64,000 bases of DNA, taken from assembly GCA_022376465.1 (NCBI GenBank), contig JACDTU010000013.1:244501-308500 (forward strand). Direction: 5' to 3'. Positions 19,665 to 31,700 of this stretch are shown piece after piece. A model generated the notes under the pieces. That model had not been told where the DNA came from and made no database searches. It saw nothing but the letters and a program-made list of their open reading frames with translations. Both the position numbers and the translations under genes were made by a program. Position 1 is the stretch's first letter. Each line of letters starts with the position of its first letter. This stretch comes from Cubamyces lactineus (taxonomy: Eukaryota; Basidiomycota; Agaricomycetes; Polyporales; Polyporaceae).

Positions 19665-22600
19665 CTATGAGATCGCCCCCTTCCTCTTCTGCAGAGAGCT
19701 CCAGTGATTCTGAGCCGAGCCCCACTCATCACAGTCCCAATCCTTGGCAGCATTTGGGGACGAGGAGGCGGCCACGGGCAGGCAGAGCTGCTTGAAAACC
19801 TTGGCCATTGCAGAGCGGATACTGGCCTGCTTGATGGCGTAGGATGCCATTCCCTCTTTGACGAACGGATCCTCGGAGGGCGACGCTGCAGAGCGGGCCA
19901 TCCAAACACCATGCTCGTACCTGTAGGTAGCCAGCACTCGACGCATTTCCTCAGGTAATAACTGCACCTCCTCCGCCCAACGCATCTGGCGAGCGCGAAC
20001 CTTCAGCCATTCAACCCTCAGGCTGTCGATCATGTCCGCAGAGCCATCCTGGTCAGCGGAATGCCAGATCCAGGACATCCGGCGGCGGCCTTCAGCAGGA
20101 TCGTTGACAGCACCGTGCTTGCGCTTGCGCTTCTTCTTCGTGGAGCAGGGATCATCCTCCTCCAGCCCTCGGATGTCGCCGTCCTCCAACGGCTTGAGCT
20201 CTCGCTCCCACTCGCCAGGCCCACAGATTGCGAGCTTCGCGCGGCGAGCATGTCGATACTTCCTAATTGCACGGGCCTTTCCAGCCTCTTGATGAGTGAT
20301 GCTGGCACGGGCGCGGGTGTTTGGACCTTGATTCCGAACGTTGAGTTTCTTATAGGTGTAAAGCTGATGTATCGTATGCAGTTTGCTTCGGAGCTCCTGT
20401 AGCACACCTCGACACTGGCCCTCGCGGAGACGCGCCTCGATCTCCTGCAGCCTGGGGCCACAAACTGCGTCACGCCGAGACTGGCTGATTTCTGACGGAA
20501 GGCCAAGGCGAATCTTCTCGACCTCCTGTACGTCGGTGCGGCATGCAGGGTCCTCAGCGAGAACAAGGGAGGCAGCGGCCATATAGATTCCCTGTAGGTC
20601 GCGAAATTTCTGTATCTTGCGCCTGAGAGATGTGCGTCGTTCATGTAGCTCTGGGAGTCTGCTTGGGGTTGCAGCCTTGGCGTCGTCAGAGAGTGTCCAT
20701 CTGCAACTTACAGTTAGATACAAGTGGGTGACCTCCGGTGCTGGACGGACGTACTGCTGCATCTCAATTTCCAGGCCCAGCGTCATGAAGCCCAGCATGC
20801 TCACGCTATGCACAGCGACGAAGCCAGGAGACGCGCTTGCCGCCTGCTCCTCCATGGAAAGCTCCTGAACAGTCTCGCGCTCAGTCTTCCCTGCGGTCAG
20901 AATGAGCACACGTTAGACATGAGGAAACAGGCTGCACCATACCTTGGGACGCCACCACATAGGGATCGTCTTTACCCTTGGGATCAAGCTCCCACCCCTT
21001 GACGCTCGCCTCCCACTCTGCACAACGCGCCGGGTCCAAGGTGAGAGTAAGGGTATCAAAGAGCGCCTTGTGATCCCGGTACTCCCTCACCGCCTCCTTG
21101 AGACGAGCAGACAAAGCCCACGCTGGAGGAACGATGAGCTAGAGAGACCAGGGGGCAAACGCGGAAAATGGCACTCACGGAGATCCACAGTCTTCCGCCA
21201 GTTTGAGTAACCCCATTGATCCTCCAGCACCCCCTGGCGCATCCCGGGGCCCATAACCTTGGTGCTGCTGGCAATAGGCTGTATCCACCACCACCGGCGT
21301 TCAATACCCTCCCCATCCGTTCGCGCACATCCAGGCATGTAGTTCAAAGAATATTGGGAGTGGTTGAGCGTTTCATGGCTGCGGTAATGAAGCTTCGGAA
21401 TGACGTAGGAAATAGAGCCTTCTGGCACCGGGATTTGCAGGTGGGAGGGAAGGTTGGATATGCGTTCGACAATGTTTTTGGACCATTGACAGGCGATGTC
21501 ATAGCTGACCAGTTTCTTGACCACCAACCATTCTCGCATGGAGGAAACAAATACATAGTCCATGTTGATGTACCTAGACATGTTGAGCACAGACGCATGC
21601 ACAGACCTGCATTTCAAACTCACTTCTCGCCCTTTTGTAAGTCCCCAGCTCCGTTCGCCAACCAGAACTCATGACGTGCGCATACAACCGCCCCAATCCC
21701 TGTCGCAGCATAGCCCTTAGAATATTTCGTGTTGGCGTGATCGATGGTGGAGAGACCGGTGCACGTTGATATCTGCAAACTGGCAATGAGCACAGAGAAC
21801 TAGAGAACGCCGGCTATGGAGAGCATGCACCCTTACCTCCTCCTGATCTTCATAGTCAGCAAGCACCTCATGATAGCCGGTATCCTCTACGAAGTAACCC
21901 CAGCCGCTGCCTAGAATCGGATCTTTGACCTCGTTGGAGACGGCGCGCCTCTTCAGACGAAAGCAAGCATCTATGGCCACCGTGACTGCATAAAGATATC
22001 TATGAAAAATCAGCTTAGGACAATGAGGAGAGCGGGGAACACATACCTCAAGTCGTCGGAGGCACTTTCCCAGTTCGACGGCAGGTTGACGTTGGGTCGG
22101 GGACAAGCTGGACACCGAACAGCCAGCTCGCCGGCCTGCGTCCCCCCCACACCGGTAGGATCATGCCCGTGCCCGCTGCGCTTCAGCCGCTTCAAATGCC
22201 TCCATTGAGATACCACCCGCATGAACGCCTTATATCGATCGCTCAGGCGCTGAGTGCCGGTGTTATCGGTAAGACGCTCCAACGAGGTGTAGTAGTCGTA
22301 CATTGAAATTTTGCCCTGCAAGCTTTGAATATGGTAATGTTCCAAAAGAGAAAATGTGAAGGCCGTGTTGGGGTCGACGTCGGTTGCTGGGTAGAGTCGA
22401 TGGCGGAGAAGTTGCTGAACATGGTCCCCGGCGTCCCTGGCTTTGTCGCAGCCGCAGAACTCAATGGCGACGGCGTGACGTCCGTTCGTATCGACAACGG
22501 TGAAGGACGTGCGAAGGACCGGGTTAGAGCATACGGAGCAATCCGCCTCATGTCCGAGGCGGACAATCATCCCGAGGTCCTTCAGTGTCGTCCGCTGATA

Positions 22601-23317
22601 TGCACATCCACCCCACCTCTACAAACACAGTTGAGTACAAATGAGTGGGCGGCAGAGGGAGACGAACCTGTATGCGGTGCCACGGACAATGGCGATGCTG
22701 TTGGACCACACAAATTTGACAGACGTGAGCACTCGGCGAGCAGTCGAGGCAGCGCACAACTGCAGGGCCACCCTGAAAACCCTCCGCACATGACCCACAC
22801 CGCGAGCGAGCGTAAGGCCCCCGCCCATCGTGCCGCAGTAGCTCGGTGAGGTACACGTCGCGTCGCGGAATCCATTGTTTCAGAGGCTCGTCCTGTGTTG
22901 ATTAGCTCATGCCATACATCTAGAGGAGGGGTGTGGACTCACTGATGCCATATACTGCGACGCCCCACTCTCGGCAGGGGAAACATCATCCCCCTCCTCA
23001 ACCTCCGGGTCGGCGGGCGTGAAGAATAAGTTGGCGCTCTCTTCATCGGCCTGCAAGAGCACCGACGCGTCAAAATCCCCCCCGAACTGCTGGAGCAGCG
23101 CTTCGTCGTTGTGGACCAAGTCAGCAGAGAGGCGGCTGGAAGCTGGTAGAGAGACAGGGTCGCGGCGTAGTCGTCGCTGATCTGCAGAGAGTGTGTCGGC
23201 ATAGAACTTTTCAGGAGAATACGGGGCAGCGTCAAGCTTGAGATCAAAGCTAGCTACCAGGCTTGGGTCGATGGGTGGCCTCTGGGGCCAACGTTGGTTT
23301 CGACGCCCTCGAGCCAT
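19665..23317 (-). CDS. KDZ transposase with CxC2-type cysteine cluster
   Basis: Eight exons join in frame: 23317-22943, 22892-22668, 22618-22047, 21999-21837, 21772-21624, 21573-21179, 21122-20943 and 20890-19665, giving 1095 codons. Exon 2 and the start of exon 3 hold the CxC2-type cluster (CGSC, VRCLDC, CQICVVQQHRHCPWH, then a CSVC and CGC segment). The RNase H-fold core carries the expected acidic residues: D about 401 (AIDACFRLKRR), D about 520 (SYDIACQW) and E about 583 (RTDGEGIERRWW), with STCTGLSTIDHANTKYSKGY in between. The C-terminal 400 residues are helical and charged. A Kyakuja/Dileera-like member is most likely. The ATG at 23317 (MARGRR) was chosen by analogy with relatives; an in-frame ATG at 23506 is also possible. 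Confidence 0.92.
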
Positions 23318-23531
23318 ACTCACAGGAGCAGGTGGACGGAGGCAGAGGCAGCCGCGACGAGGTTTGAGGCGCTTGACATTGTGAAGGGCGCGCGGACGCG
23401 GTGACAAGGCGCGACATGTTGCACGCCCATCAAGGGGCGCTCGAGCCGCAAATCCCTCGCCCCACCGTCCATACTTAACCCACCCAGCCTCAGCATGCGA
23501 CGACACCTAGCACCTCCCCCTCCCAGCGAGC
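23318..23531. promoter_or_regulatory. Shared divergent promoter region, transposase / TET-JBP
   Basis: The two start codons are 214 nt apart and point away from each other, so one short region must drive both genes. No clear TATA box was found. Confidence 0.45.
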
Positions 23532-25537
23532 ATGAGCACAGCGGCGAAGGCGGCAAAGAGGACGATCAGGCAGGCCCTCAACGGTGAGTTCTCCATCATC
23601 GGAGCGCGCACGCCGAACGTGCAAAGTCCTGCAGTATCCGACCTTGGAAACTCGGACTGCACACCCGGCTGCGTTGCTCTCCGATGCAGACGCCCGCCTC
23701 TTCGAAACCCCTGCTCACCCTGAACCCTTTCCTCAACAGCCCCTATTGGTGTTCGCAGGGTATGTACGCAACGCTCAAAAGCAAACATCACCACTGACGC
23801 ACCTGCAGACTCGATCAGGAGCTGAATATTCACCATGGGCTCGAGGTGAAGCGCCAGTCCCCCTCCACGCCCCGGACGACTTCGAGCTTGCAGCCCACGT
23901 CCAAGCTGCCATGGAGGCACCCATGCTCGGCGAGGTCCAGCCCCTTGTTTTCGCTGCCGCCGCTGACGACGACGACCTCCCCGTCGACGATGCTACGGCC
24001 GGACCCACCTGTGCCATGTCACTCGCCTCCCACGCTTTTTCAAGCGCCACCGTCTTCTCTGCACCCATTCCCACTGCCGCCACAGCTGCACCAAGCATAC
24101 TTGCATCCGACCCCTCCCTCGCCACCGCCATCAGCCAACCCAAGCACCTTGTTCAGTCGGAGTCTAAGGCCCGCTCCAAGAGGCACTCAAAGGATCGCCG
24201 CCGCATTGCACGCGCGTCGGCTCGTCAAGATATAGTGGGAGACCTCGACCAGCAGCCCAAGAGCATCACCTTCAAGAGGAGGGCTGCCGCCATGGCGCTC
24301 CAACTCTCCGCTGCGGTGGAAGAAGACGCCCTTGCAGCTACTGCCGCCGACGACGCCAACACATCCACGACAGGTGCATCCCCCATCGAGACCGACTTCT
24401 CCCTGCAGATGGACGACGTCCCAGTTGCGAAGACCGCCTTTGTAGGCAAGCGGCTCCCTCAAACTCTAGAGAGCCAGCGGCCTTGGGCCAAGGCGGAACT
24501 CATGGCCCGCGGATTTCAACTTATCGAATGGGACGGAAGGTGCGCGGCGCAACCTGACCTCCTAAACCTTGTGTTGACTCACCCCACCCCGCCCAGACAA
24601 CCTCGGCCTATCCTTGACCGCCAAGACCGTGTATTTGCAGTGCTTGGCGGGCGCCCCAGGGGAGATAATTGGTCAACGGTTAACCCATCGATGCAACGCA
24701 TTTTTCAAGAGTGCAAGACCGCGTATTCTGCCAACTCTCAGCAGACTAACCACCGCCGAGGAGATTTCACTGCGATCAACGTGGGGATATCTTACGGCGG
24801 AGGCCAAAAGGTATGCACCTCTCTTCACGGCACACCGATACTGACAGTCTTCTAGCAAGTCAGCAATCTTTCTCACAGCGCGCCCAACCGTGCAGTCCTG
24901 AACTCGATGCTCCAGCTGCAGCCTGTGTGCCGCATCGCCAACTTTGGCAACAGTAAGTGCATACCCCGCCTGTACACCACCCACAATACCAACCCCCCCC
25001 CCCCCCCTAGGTCTCCTTCAGCTCTTTGCCCCACGCATGCATGGACATTACGGGTCTACGCTCAACGCACTGTGTGCCCAGCACTCCCATCTCAACCGCA
25101 ACTTCGCCAAATCAGTATTTTGTTGCGCAACGTTCAACCTTGGCCCACACACTGTGACCAAGGTGCACACCGACCACCTGAACTTGCCTTGCGGCTGGTG
25201 CTCAATCACCGCCCTTGGCGACTTTGACGAGAAACAAGGCGGCCACCTGGTCCTGTGGGACCTGAGGATGCTCATCGAATTTCCGGCAGGCTCTACCATC
25301 CTGATTCCGTCCGCCATTCTCCGACACTCAAACACGCCCGTCCAACCCCATGAACGTCAGTACTCCCTCACCCAGTTCTCTCCAGGCGGCGTATTCAGGT
25401 GGGTGGCGTGCGGCTTCCAATCTGCGAAAGATGCTGGCGTAACAAGCAGAGACTTGAATAGAGAAGGCAGGGGGCGATGGGAACTTGGGTTGAGCATGTT
25501 CAGCACTTGGACGGAGCTTGTGAAGGCACACACATAG
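23532..25537 (+). CDS. TET/JBP-family 2OG-Fe(II) dioxygenase (5-methylcytosine oxidase type)
   Basis: Four exons (23532-23583, 23627-24810, 24856-24952, 25011-25537) give 620 codons. The N-terminal 300 residues are low complexity with a basic KRHSKDRRRIARAS patch. The catalytic domain runs from about YGGGQK|QVSNLSHSAPNRAVL to the end. It shows the iron ligands HTD and the distal His in ILRHSN, the 2-oxoglutarate Arg region (HERQYSLTQF), and the family signature GGHLVLWDL...FPAGSTILIPSA and GGVFRWV. Known homologues oxidise 5mC to 5hmC and further. It sits divergently to the transposase in the KDZ element. Intron 3 has a run of about 15 C before its acceptor. A further 49-nt GTATGT...CTGCAG candidate near 23760 was not used because it breaks the frame. 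Confidence 0.92.
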
Positions 25538-25640
25538 ACATTGGTATCTAGGAGCGTACTGGTAGATACTTTAGATTGCAATGTATCCCTCTCCGGCCCT
25601 TCTGAATCGAGCAAAATCTGCACACCCATTCTGGACACTG

Positions 25641-26134
25641 AGTTAAGACGCATAAGACGGTGTTAAGACGCGTTGGGAACGCCCCAGGCCGTCTTACCAG
25701 AGACGTCTTAAGCTGTGTTGAGACATCTTACCGTGCGTCTTATGCGTCTTAGGTCGTCTTACCGTGCGTCTTAAGACGTCTTACCGTGCGTCTTAAGACG
25801 TCTTACCGTGCGTCTTAAGACGTCTTACCGTGCGTCTTAAGACGTCTTACCGTGCGTCTTAAGACGTCTTACCATGCGTCTTAAGACGTCTTACCATGCG
25901 TCTTAAGACGTCTTACCATGCATCTTAAGACGTATTGAGAGGCATCTTAAGGGCCACAACCGTCTTAAACCGTCTTAAGCAAGACAACTTGTAAGGTCTT
26001 AAACCGTCTTAAGTAAGACGTCTTAAGACGCATAAGACGCACGGTAAGACGTCTCAACACAGCTTAAGACGTCTCTGGTAAGACGGCCTGGGGCGTTCCC
26101 AACGCGTCTTAACACCGTCTTATGCGTCTTAACT
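25641..26134. mobile_element. 494-bp foldback/MITE-like element with ~110-bp inverted arms
   Basis: Left arm AGTTAAGACGCATAAGACGG... and right arm ...CGTCTTATGCGTCTTAACT are reverse complements for about 110 bp with very few mismatches. The interior is a 22-bp tandem array plus a second palindromic segment. There is no coding capacity. It lies between the TET/JBP gene and the next gene, so it entered, or travels with, the KDZ transposon. Confidence 0.8.
25753..25930. repeat. 22-bp tandem repeat inside the foldback element
   Basis: About eight units of GACGTCTTACCGTGCGTCTTAA; the last units carry CATG for CGTG. Each junction forms the 14-bp palindrome TTAAGACGTCTTAA or a variant. Confidence 0.85.
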
Positions 26135-26251
26135 GAACCCGCCATCCGCCGCGGCAAGATCCCCGTCTTGTACTGCTGTCGTCGAGCAGCCACTTCTCGG
26201 TATCCCACTCCGTCTCATGGCAGGCTGCACACCGCTCAATTACATGGATAG

Positions 26252-27183
26252 ATGCCGCCCAAGAAACTGACCGAGGCGGAGGTGATGGAAAAGAGAAGGC
26301 GTCAGGCTGAGGTCCGCAGGGAGCGAAACCAAAGGTATCAGCGCAGGCTGAAAATGTGCGTGTTTTCTACTGTTACGGTGGTAGCTGACAACGTGTACTC
26401 TATATAGGAGAAAGCTACTGCTCGAGGAAGGGACGGATTTCTCCGTAATAACGTCAGTTGGGGGGCTAGGGAAATTCACGGCGGATGATGCGGTGGCTAG
26501 TGAACCAGGCCCGGCAGGTTCTGCCGCCTCCCCTGCAGCAGACGATGAGTCGTCTTTCGAGGTACAAATGGAGGGCAAGGGGGGTGCGGACGAGAGTACG
26601 GGTGATGGGCGGGGGCGAGATGGCAGGGATGAAGGTGGAGAGGGGGTGATTGGTGAAGGTGAGGGCGAAGGCGAGGTCGATGGGCGTGTTGAAGACGGCG
26701 GCGACGACGACAATTCATCCTGCGCTAGTGAGGAGATTCCAATGAGGTACGGGCATTCTCATGTCTGCATCAGCCGCGCTGATCTCAATCTCGGTGCATC
26801 TGTGCAACAGATATGGCTTCCCCATCCCCATCCCTATCACGCCGAACAACGCGCTGGTCAAGCTCCTCACCGGCCTCAATGGGCGCATCACTCAGTGGGG
26901 CTATACCGACGACATCCAAGAATATGTTAGGGCGTTCAAGGCAGAATACGCTGCGGCGAAGGTCGACGACGAGGCTATAGAGGCCTGGATGGAGCAAAGG
27001 GGGAAGTGGCTTGTTGAGGCAAACGAGATCATGGGGGACGTGAGCCGCTTCCTCAGCGAGGGATGGCTGGAGACTCTATCGTCAGAGGTGGCGGGCTTGT
27101 TGTGGCAGCACATATCTGGGGCGGTCTGGAAGATGCAGTACATGTCCGCATTCTTACAGGTGTATCTAGACCATATGGTATGA
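26252..27183 (+). CDS. Small acidic KDZ cargo protein, unknown function
   Basis: Exons 26252-26355, 26408-26746 and 26811-27183 join to 272 codons. The N-terminus is a basic helix (KLTEAEVMEKRRRQAEVRRERNQRYQRR) resembling a DNA- or RNA-contacting segment. The middle is an acidic Gly/Glu linker (EGEGEGEVDGRVEDGGDDD). The C-terminal 125 residues look folded, with conserved-looking aromatic positions (NGRITQWGYTDDIQEYVRAF, GKWLVEANEIMGDV, LWQHISGAVWKMQYM). I do not recognise the domain. It converges on the viroplasmin-like gene, ending 59 nt from it. Confidence 0.7.
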
Positions 27184-27242
27184 GCCGTGGACTGGGATTG
27201 CATAGCGACGCGCGATTGTTATACATGAGATGACTGCGGGAC

Positions 27243-28495
27243 CTAGTTCTGCCCATTCAACCATTCCTCGTTGGCGAGGGTGAGCACCGGCACCCCGACG
27301 TGACCCGCCATGTACTGCTGGACGAAGTACCAGGCGGCACGGGAGAGGGACTTGAAGAGCACCAGCTTGATGCCGGGTTTAGTGCCGAGCATATCTAGGG
27401 CGATGCCGCTGCGGGGAAGGGGGTGAGTGAGTGGTCAGGACATGCACAGCACGGCGCACCGCTCAAAATAGATGCCCGGGCGCTCCCCGCGAAGAACAAC
27501 GTAAACCTTGCGTTTTCTGGTGATGGAGGACTTGTTGGCGAGGTCATACGCCAGTTGAGTGAGGCGATCGTCTCGTATCTTCTTATTGATGGCTGGGCTG
27601 GATGGAGAGGGCTGGGCGAGCTGAGGAGGGCTGAGGATGCCTGTGCTGAGTGCGGGCGATGAGGGCGAGGGGGTTTGGACTGTGCGAGGCGAGATTGTAC
27701 CCGCGGTCAACATGGGCGAGAATTCAAACGACCTGACGCTATGTATGTAGGGGGAGTCGTTGGAAAGATCAGATGCTGCACGGGGGTTTGTTCGGGGCGT
27801 GGGGGACGACTGGGGGCTGGGGGTCGACACTGAACCCCGGGCGTCGTGATACAGCTGCCAGGAGTTATCGTCCTCCTCAGCTGCGTCGAAGGCGGCGCTG
27901 CCGTAGTCATAGTCGCCGTCGTCGTCGTCCTCGTCGTCGGCGTTGTTGCCGCGGTATTTGTCGTTGAAGACGTCGACGTCCTTGGCCGTTGTGGCACTGG
28001 CGACAACTGGCGTAGTGTCTGCGTGGACTTCGGTTGCGGAGAGCTTGACCTCCGGTGGAAGGCGACCGTCGTAGGTAGAGGGCGTGGGGTGAGGCGACTT
28101 TTTCTCCTTCTGCAGGGGAGAGGTGAGGATGGGCGGACGTGGGTTGGGGACCTTCCAATTGCCTTTGAGTCGCGGTGGCCCCTCAAACCACGCCTCCACG
28201 GCTAACTCATAATTGTCGTACTTCTTGAAGTTCGCGCCAGAAAAGCCGCAAACCATGCACTGCGTGAGGCCCCTACAAACGACAGATGAGTGACTGACGG
28301 CGGAACGGACGTGCAGGCGTACCAATTGTAAAACAGTCCTATAGCGCGACCTGTCCAGACAACATATACGTGCCCTTTACCCTCCTTCTTGCCAACTGGG
28401 ATGGGTCGGCCGAGCTTGTCAAGCCTTGGGGTGATGCCCAAGGATACGGCGACATTGTCGCAGTCGTACTGAAGTTCCGGGGAAACGCGAGTCAT
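27243..28495 (-). CDS. Protein with two viroplasmin/RNase H1-N-like folds
   Basis: Exons 28495-28323, 28272-27460 and 27408-27243 join to 384 codons. Each intron falls inside a copy of one fold. Copy 1 reads VYVVWTGRAIGLFYNW|GLTQCMVCGFSGANFKKYDN...AVEAW. Copy 2 at the C-terminus reads VYVVLRGERPGIYFE|RGIALDMLGTKPGIKLVLFKS...AAWYF. The pattern (Y-V-V-x-x-G-x-x-x-G-ΦΦ, a middle strand with G or K, then an A-W end) is that of the small hybrid-binding domain of RNase H1 and caulimovirus viroplasmin, which binds RNA/DNA hybrids or nucleic acid. The linker is Pro/Ser-rich and acidic. No RNase H catalytic domain is present. The domain assignment is by eye. Confidence 0.65.
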
Positions 28496-28709
28496 GGGGG
28501 ATCGATGGGGAACGATATCAGCGAGCTGTGGGAGAGAGCGTGGGTTGATATAGCTGACCGAAGATCACGCGGACTCGGAGGCTTTGAGGGCCATGACGGT
28601 TGGAGGGCAAGAGACGCGTATAGCAAGCGCCCATCTGCCGTTCGTGACGTGGATGCGACGTCTGGTGTTCTTCTCTCGTCGAACTTACTGCCTAACTGGG
28701 GTCTCGCAC
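28496..28709. promoter_or_regulatory. Shared divergent promoter region, viroplasmin-like / companion gene
   Basis: The two start codons are 214 nt apart in opposite directions, the same gap length as between the transposase and the TET/JBP gene. No obvious sequence similarity between the two regions was noticed. Confidence 0.4.
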
Positions 28710-31700
28710 ATGGCTGAACTGAACATCGCATTCTTTGACTGCAGCGGTCCTCGCTATGGCAGCTCGACAGCCACCCGCAACCGCCGCAAGTCAAAGCGCA
28801 AAAACAAGGGCGGCAAACCCGGCCACCCTGGCTCCTTCAGCGAAGGGCGACTTGCGCTCTTCGAGGAATACCAGTCCGACTTCAACAAGCTGACTAAAAT
28901 GGCTCGCAACTCTCAAAACCAGTTCTGGGCAAGCTTCTTTAACGTGTATTGGGCGCGATTCCCGTACACAGTCCCACTCAAAGAGGAGCCGTCTCCATCA
29001 ACGTTGCTTGTCCCGGATGAGTCCGTGTTCACCGATGAGCAGCGAGCGCAAAAGGGCAAAACATTGAAGGCTACGGTAAAGGTACGTACATCTACCCCAG
29101 TAGCCATCTTCAATTCCTCTAATTATTCCTGGTAGGCTATCAAACGGCACTTCCGTTACGTCCGCGACCGCCTAGAAGACCGAAGCAACCCCTGGGCTGA
29201 CTTCCTTGCGGAGCTCAAGAGCAATCGCGCGCTCCCTCCCACCCCGTCGCGTCAACTCGCCCCTTGGCAGCTCTACATGTCGAAGAAGAAGGACGATGTG
29301 GATCGCCTTACTGCAGAGCGATGTCTCGCCGAAGACACCCCGGAATCACTCGTCCTCGCAGTGCGGTCAGACGTTGCGCGTGAACTATTGGCCAAGGAGA
29401 CTGCCGAATACCGCAAAGCTCTGCAAGTCGAATGCGAGGAGACAATTGAGGCCGAGCGAGCTGAAGCCGAGTCTGCGGCCACAGAGCCCGTCATCACTCC
29501 AGTCACTCAGGCAGAGTACGTGAAGACATCTAGTTCAGTATGTTCCCATACTCACCGCTTGGCAGGGCGCGGGACAAGCTCGCAGTTGTCGTTCAGCCAC
29601 TCTTGAACCTCATCCGCGAGTACACTGGTTTCTATCTCACCCTCATTGCAGGCTTCCCCCTTGCTGACACAAATCAGCTAACTGTGTACGTTCATGCGCC
29701 ATTATTCTTCTGTCCCCATCTAACCGACCGTAGCGTGACCGCTGGAAAGACCGCCGGGCCAGTGCCTGTAACCTGGCATGGTCATAACCTTGCTCGCTTC
29801 AAGACTAACGTTATGGGGTCTTTCACTGACTTCTTAGCTCACACTGCCGGTGCGTATCCATCTCGTTCTGCAGACTTCGTGTACTAACGTGCGTAAACAG
29901 AGGGATTGTCTCGGTCTGCAGGTGCGGGACAGGCGACGACTTCCACTACCTCCGCCTTGTCCATGCCATCGCCCGCCGACTTATCCATGTTGGTCGGCCT
30001 ATCTTTCGGCGAGACTGCTGGGCACTCCCCTCGTACGCTGAGCAGCCAGAAGCGCCCCACAGAGGGTGCGGTTGAGAACAAAGGCGATGGCGGCGGCGGC
30101 GGCGAACGCCCAGATCCTCACCCGGACTTGGACCTGAACCTCGACTTCGACTCTGACTCCAGCTCAGGCTCAAGCTCCGACGACGAGGAAGATGAGCTCG
30201 ACCCTGATGCACTGGGACTTACCGACGCTGTCAAAAGGCAGCTCGCCTTGCGTAGCCCCAAGACCCAGCGCATGGAGTTGAGCAGAATTAGAGGCCTCAG
30301 TAGCTGGGACCGGGAAACGCTGTGCGCCCGGGTGGGTGCGGCGGAGATAGTGGCCTCTATGGCGGGCGGCTCCATCGATATCCCCCTCCATCCCAATGCT
30401 CCGGCAGCTGTTGCTGCAGCACTCAGAGAGCGAGCCGCTTCTGGTAAGGCCAAGGGGAAGCGTAAGCGGGATGCGGCCGTTTCTGCAGTGTCGCCGGCAG
30501 TTGGCCCCCTTCATACCTCAAGTCGACTGGCGAAGAACGCCCAGTCCCAATCTGAAGGGGGCGAATTCAGGATCGGAGCTAGCTTGGACCGTCTGTCTCC
30601 CCAGTCACACCATGATGTCCCAGTGTTGCCGACGCACGACCAGCTGTCCACGCTGACCGACCAACCGTCCACGTCTACCGACCAACCGTCCACGCCGACC
30701 AACCTGGAGCTCACGCCGACCAGCTTGGAGCCCGCGCCGACCAGCGCACAGCCCGCGCCGACCAGCGCACAGCCCGCACCGACCAACCAACCGTCCACGC
30801 CAACGCGCGACCAACCGTCCACGCCAACGCGCGACCAACCGTCCACGCCAACGCGCGACCAACCGTCCACGCCAACGCGTGACCAGCTGTCCATGTCGAC
30901 TGACCAACCGTCCACGCTGACCAACCTGGGGCTCGCGTCGACCAGCTCGGAGCCCGCGCTGACCAGCGCACAGTCTGCGCCAACGCGCGACCAGCTGTCC
31001 ACGCCGACCGACCAGCCGTCCACGCCGACCGACCAACTGTCCACGCCGACCAACCTGGAGCTCACGCCGACCGACCTCCAAGCCGCCCAAAATATCACCA
31101 AGTCAGGCGAACGGTCAAATGCTGTAGCAAAGTGTGCGGCCCTATTGCTAGACGACTCCGACTGGCCAGGATGGGTCCGGGAGGCATACAATTATATGGA
31201 GGCGAAGAAATTTGGCGACGACTTCACCTGCACCATTGAGTGGTGGACCATTATTGAACGTCAGCATGGGTGGAAAACATCGGTGCGTGGTGTGTGTGCA
31301 GCCTGCATTCTGATTTGATACTCACTGTTGATTGAGTAGACTAAGGGACTAGGAACAGAGCACCGCCCGCCTGAAGTAAGCCACTGGTTGCGCGTCCTCA
31401 GGCGCAATCTACATCGTTCCCCCCCCATCGCCAGCGAGTCTGCTTACAGTGCAGCTTGGTGGCGCTGGTGGTCTGGTTTGCAGCCATCTTGGAGAATGCC
31501 CGATGGGGATGGACGGCCTGTTGCCTGCGGCGATGGGGCGTGGGGCGATTTGAGGAGTCCGGGCAAAAACGGGCTGCTCATGGTCCTCCTATCCTTAGTG
31601 TGGTGGAGGGACGCTGCGACCGACGCCACAATGCAAGACTGGTCAGCAGCAGCAGCAGATGTGCGGTGGGCTGCTGAGGCTATGGCCAAACAGCTGCTTG

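Noticed and set aside
23760..23808. Extra 49-nt intron in TET/JBP exon 2
   Set aside because: It has GTATGT and CTGCAG ends, but removing it shifts out of the frame that encodes the rest of exon 2.
25753..25930. CRISPR-like array of 22-bp repeats
   Set aside because: Units are contiguous with no spacers, sit inside a foldback element, and the genome is eukaryotic.
30511..31191. Long minus-strand frames rich in Gly, Trp, Ser and Arg (226 and 161 codons)
   Set aside because: They are the antisense reading of the minisatellite in the companion gene; the repeat keeps several frames open.
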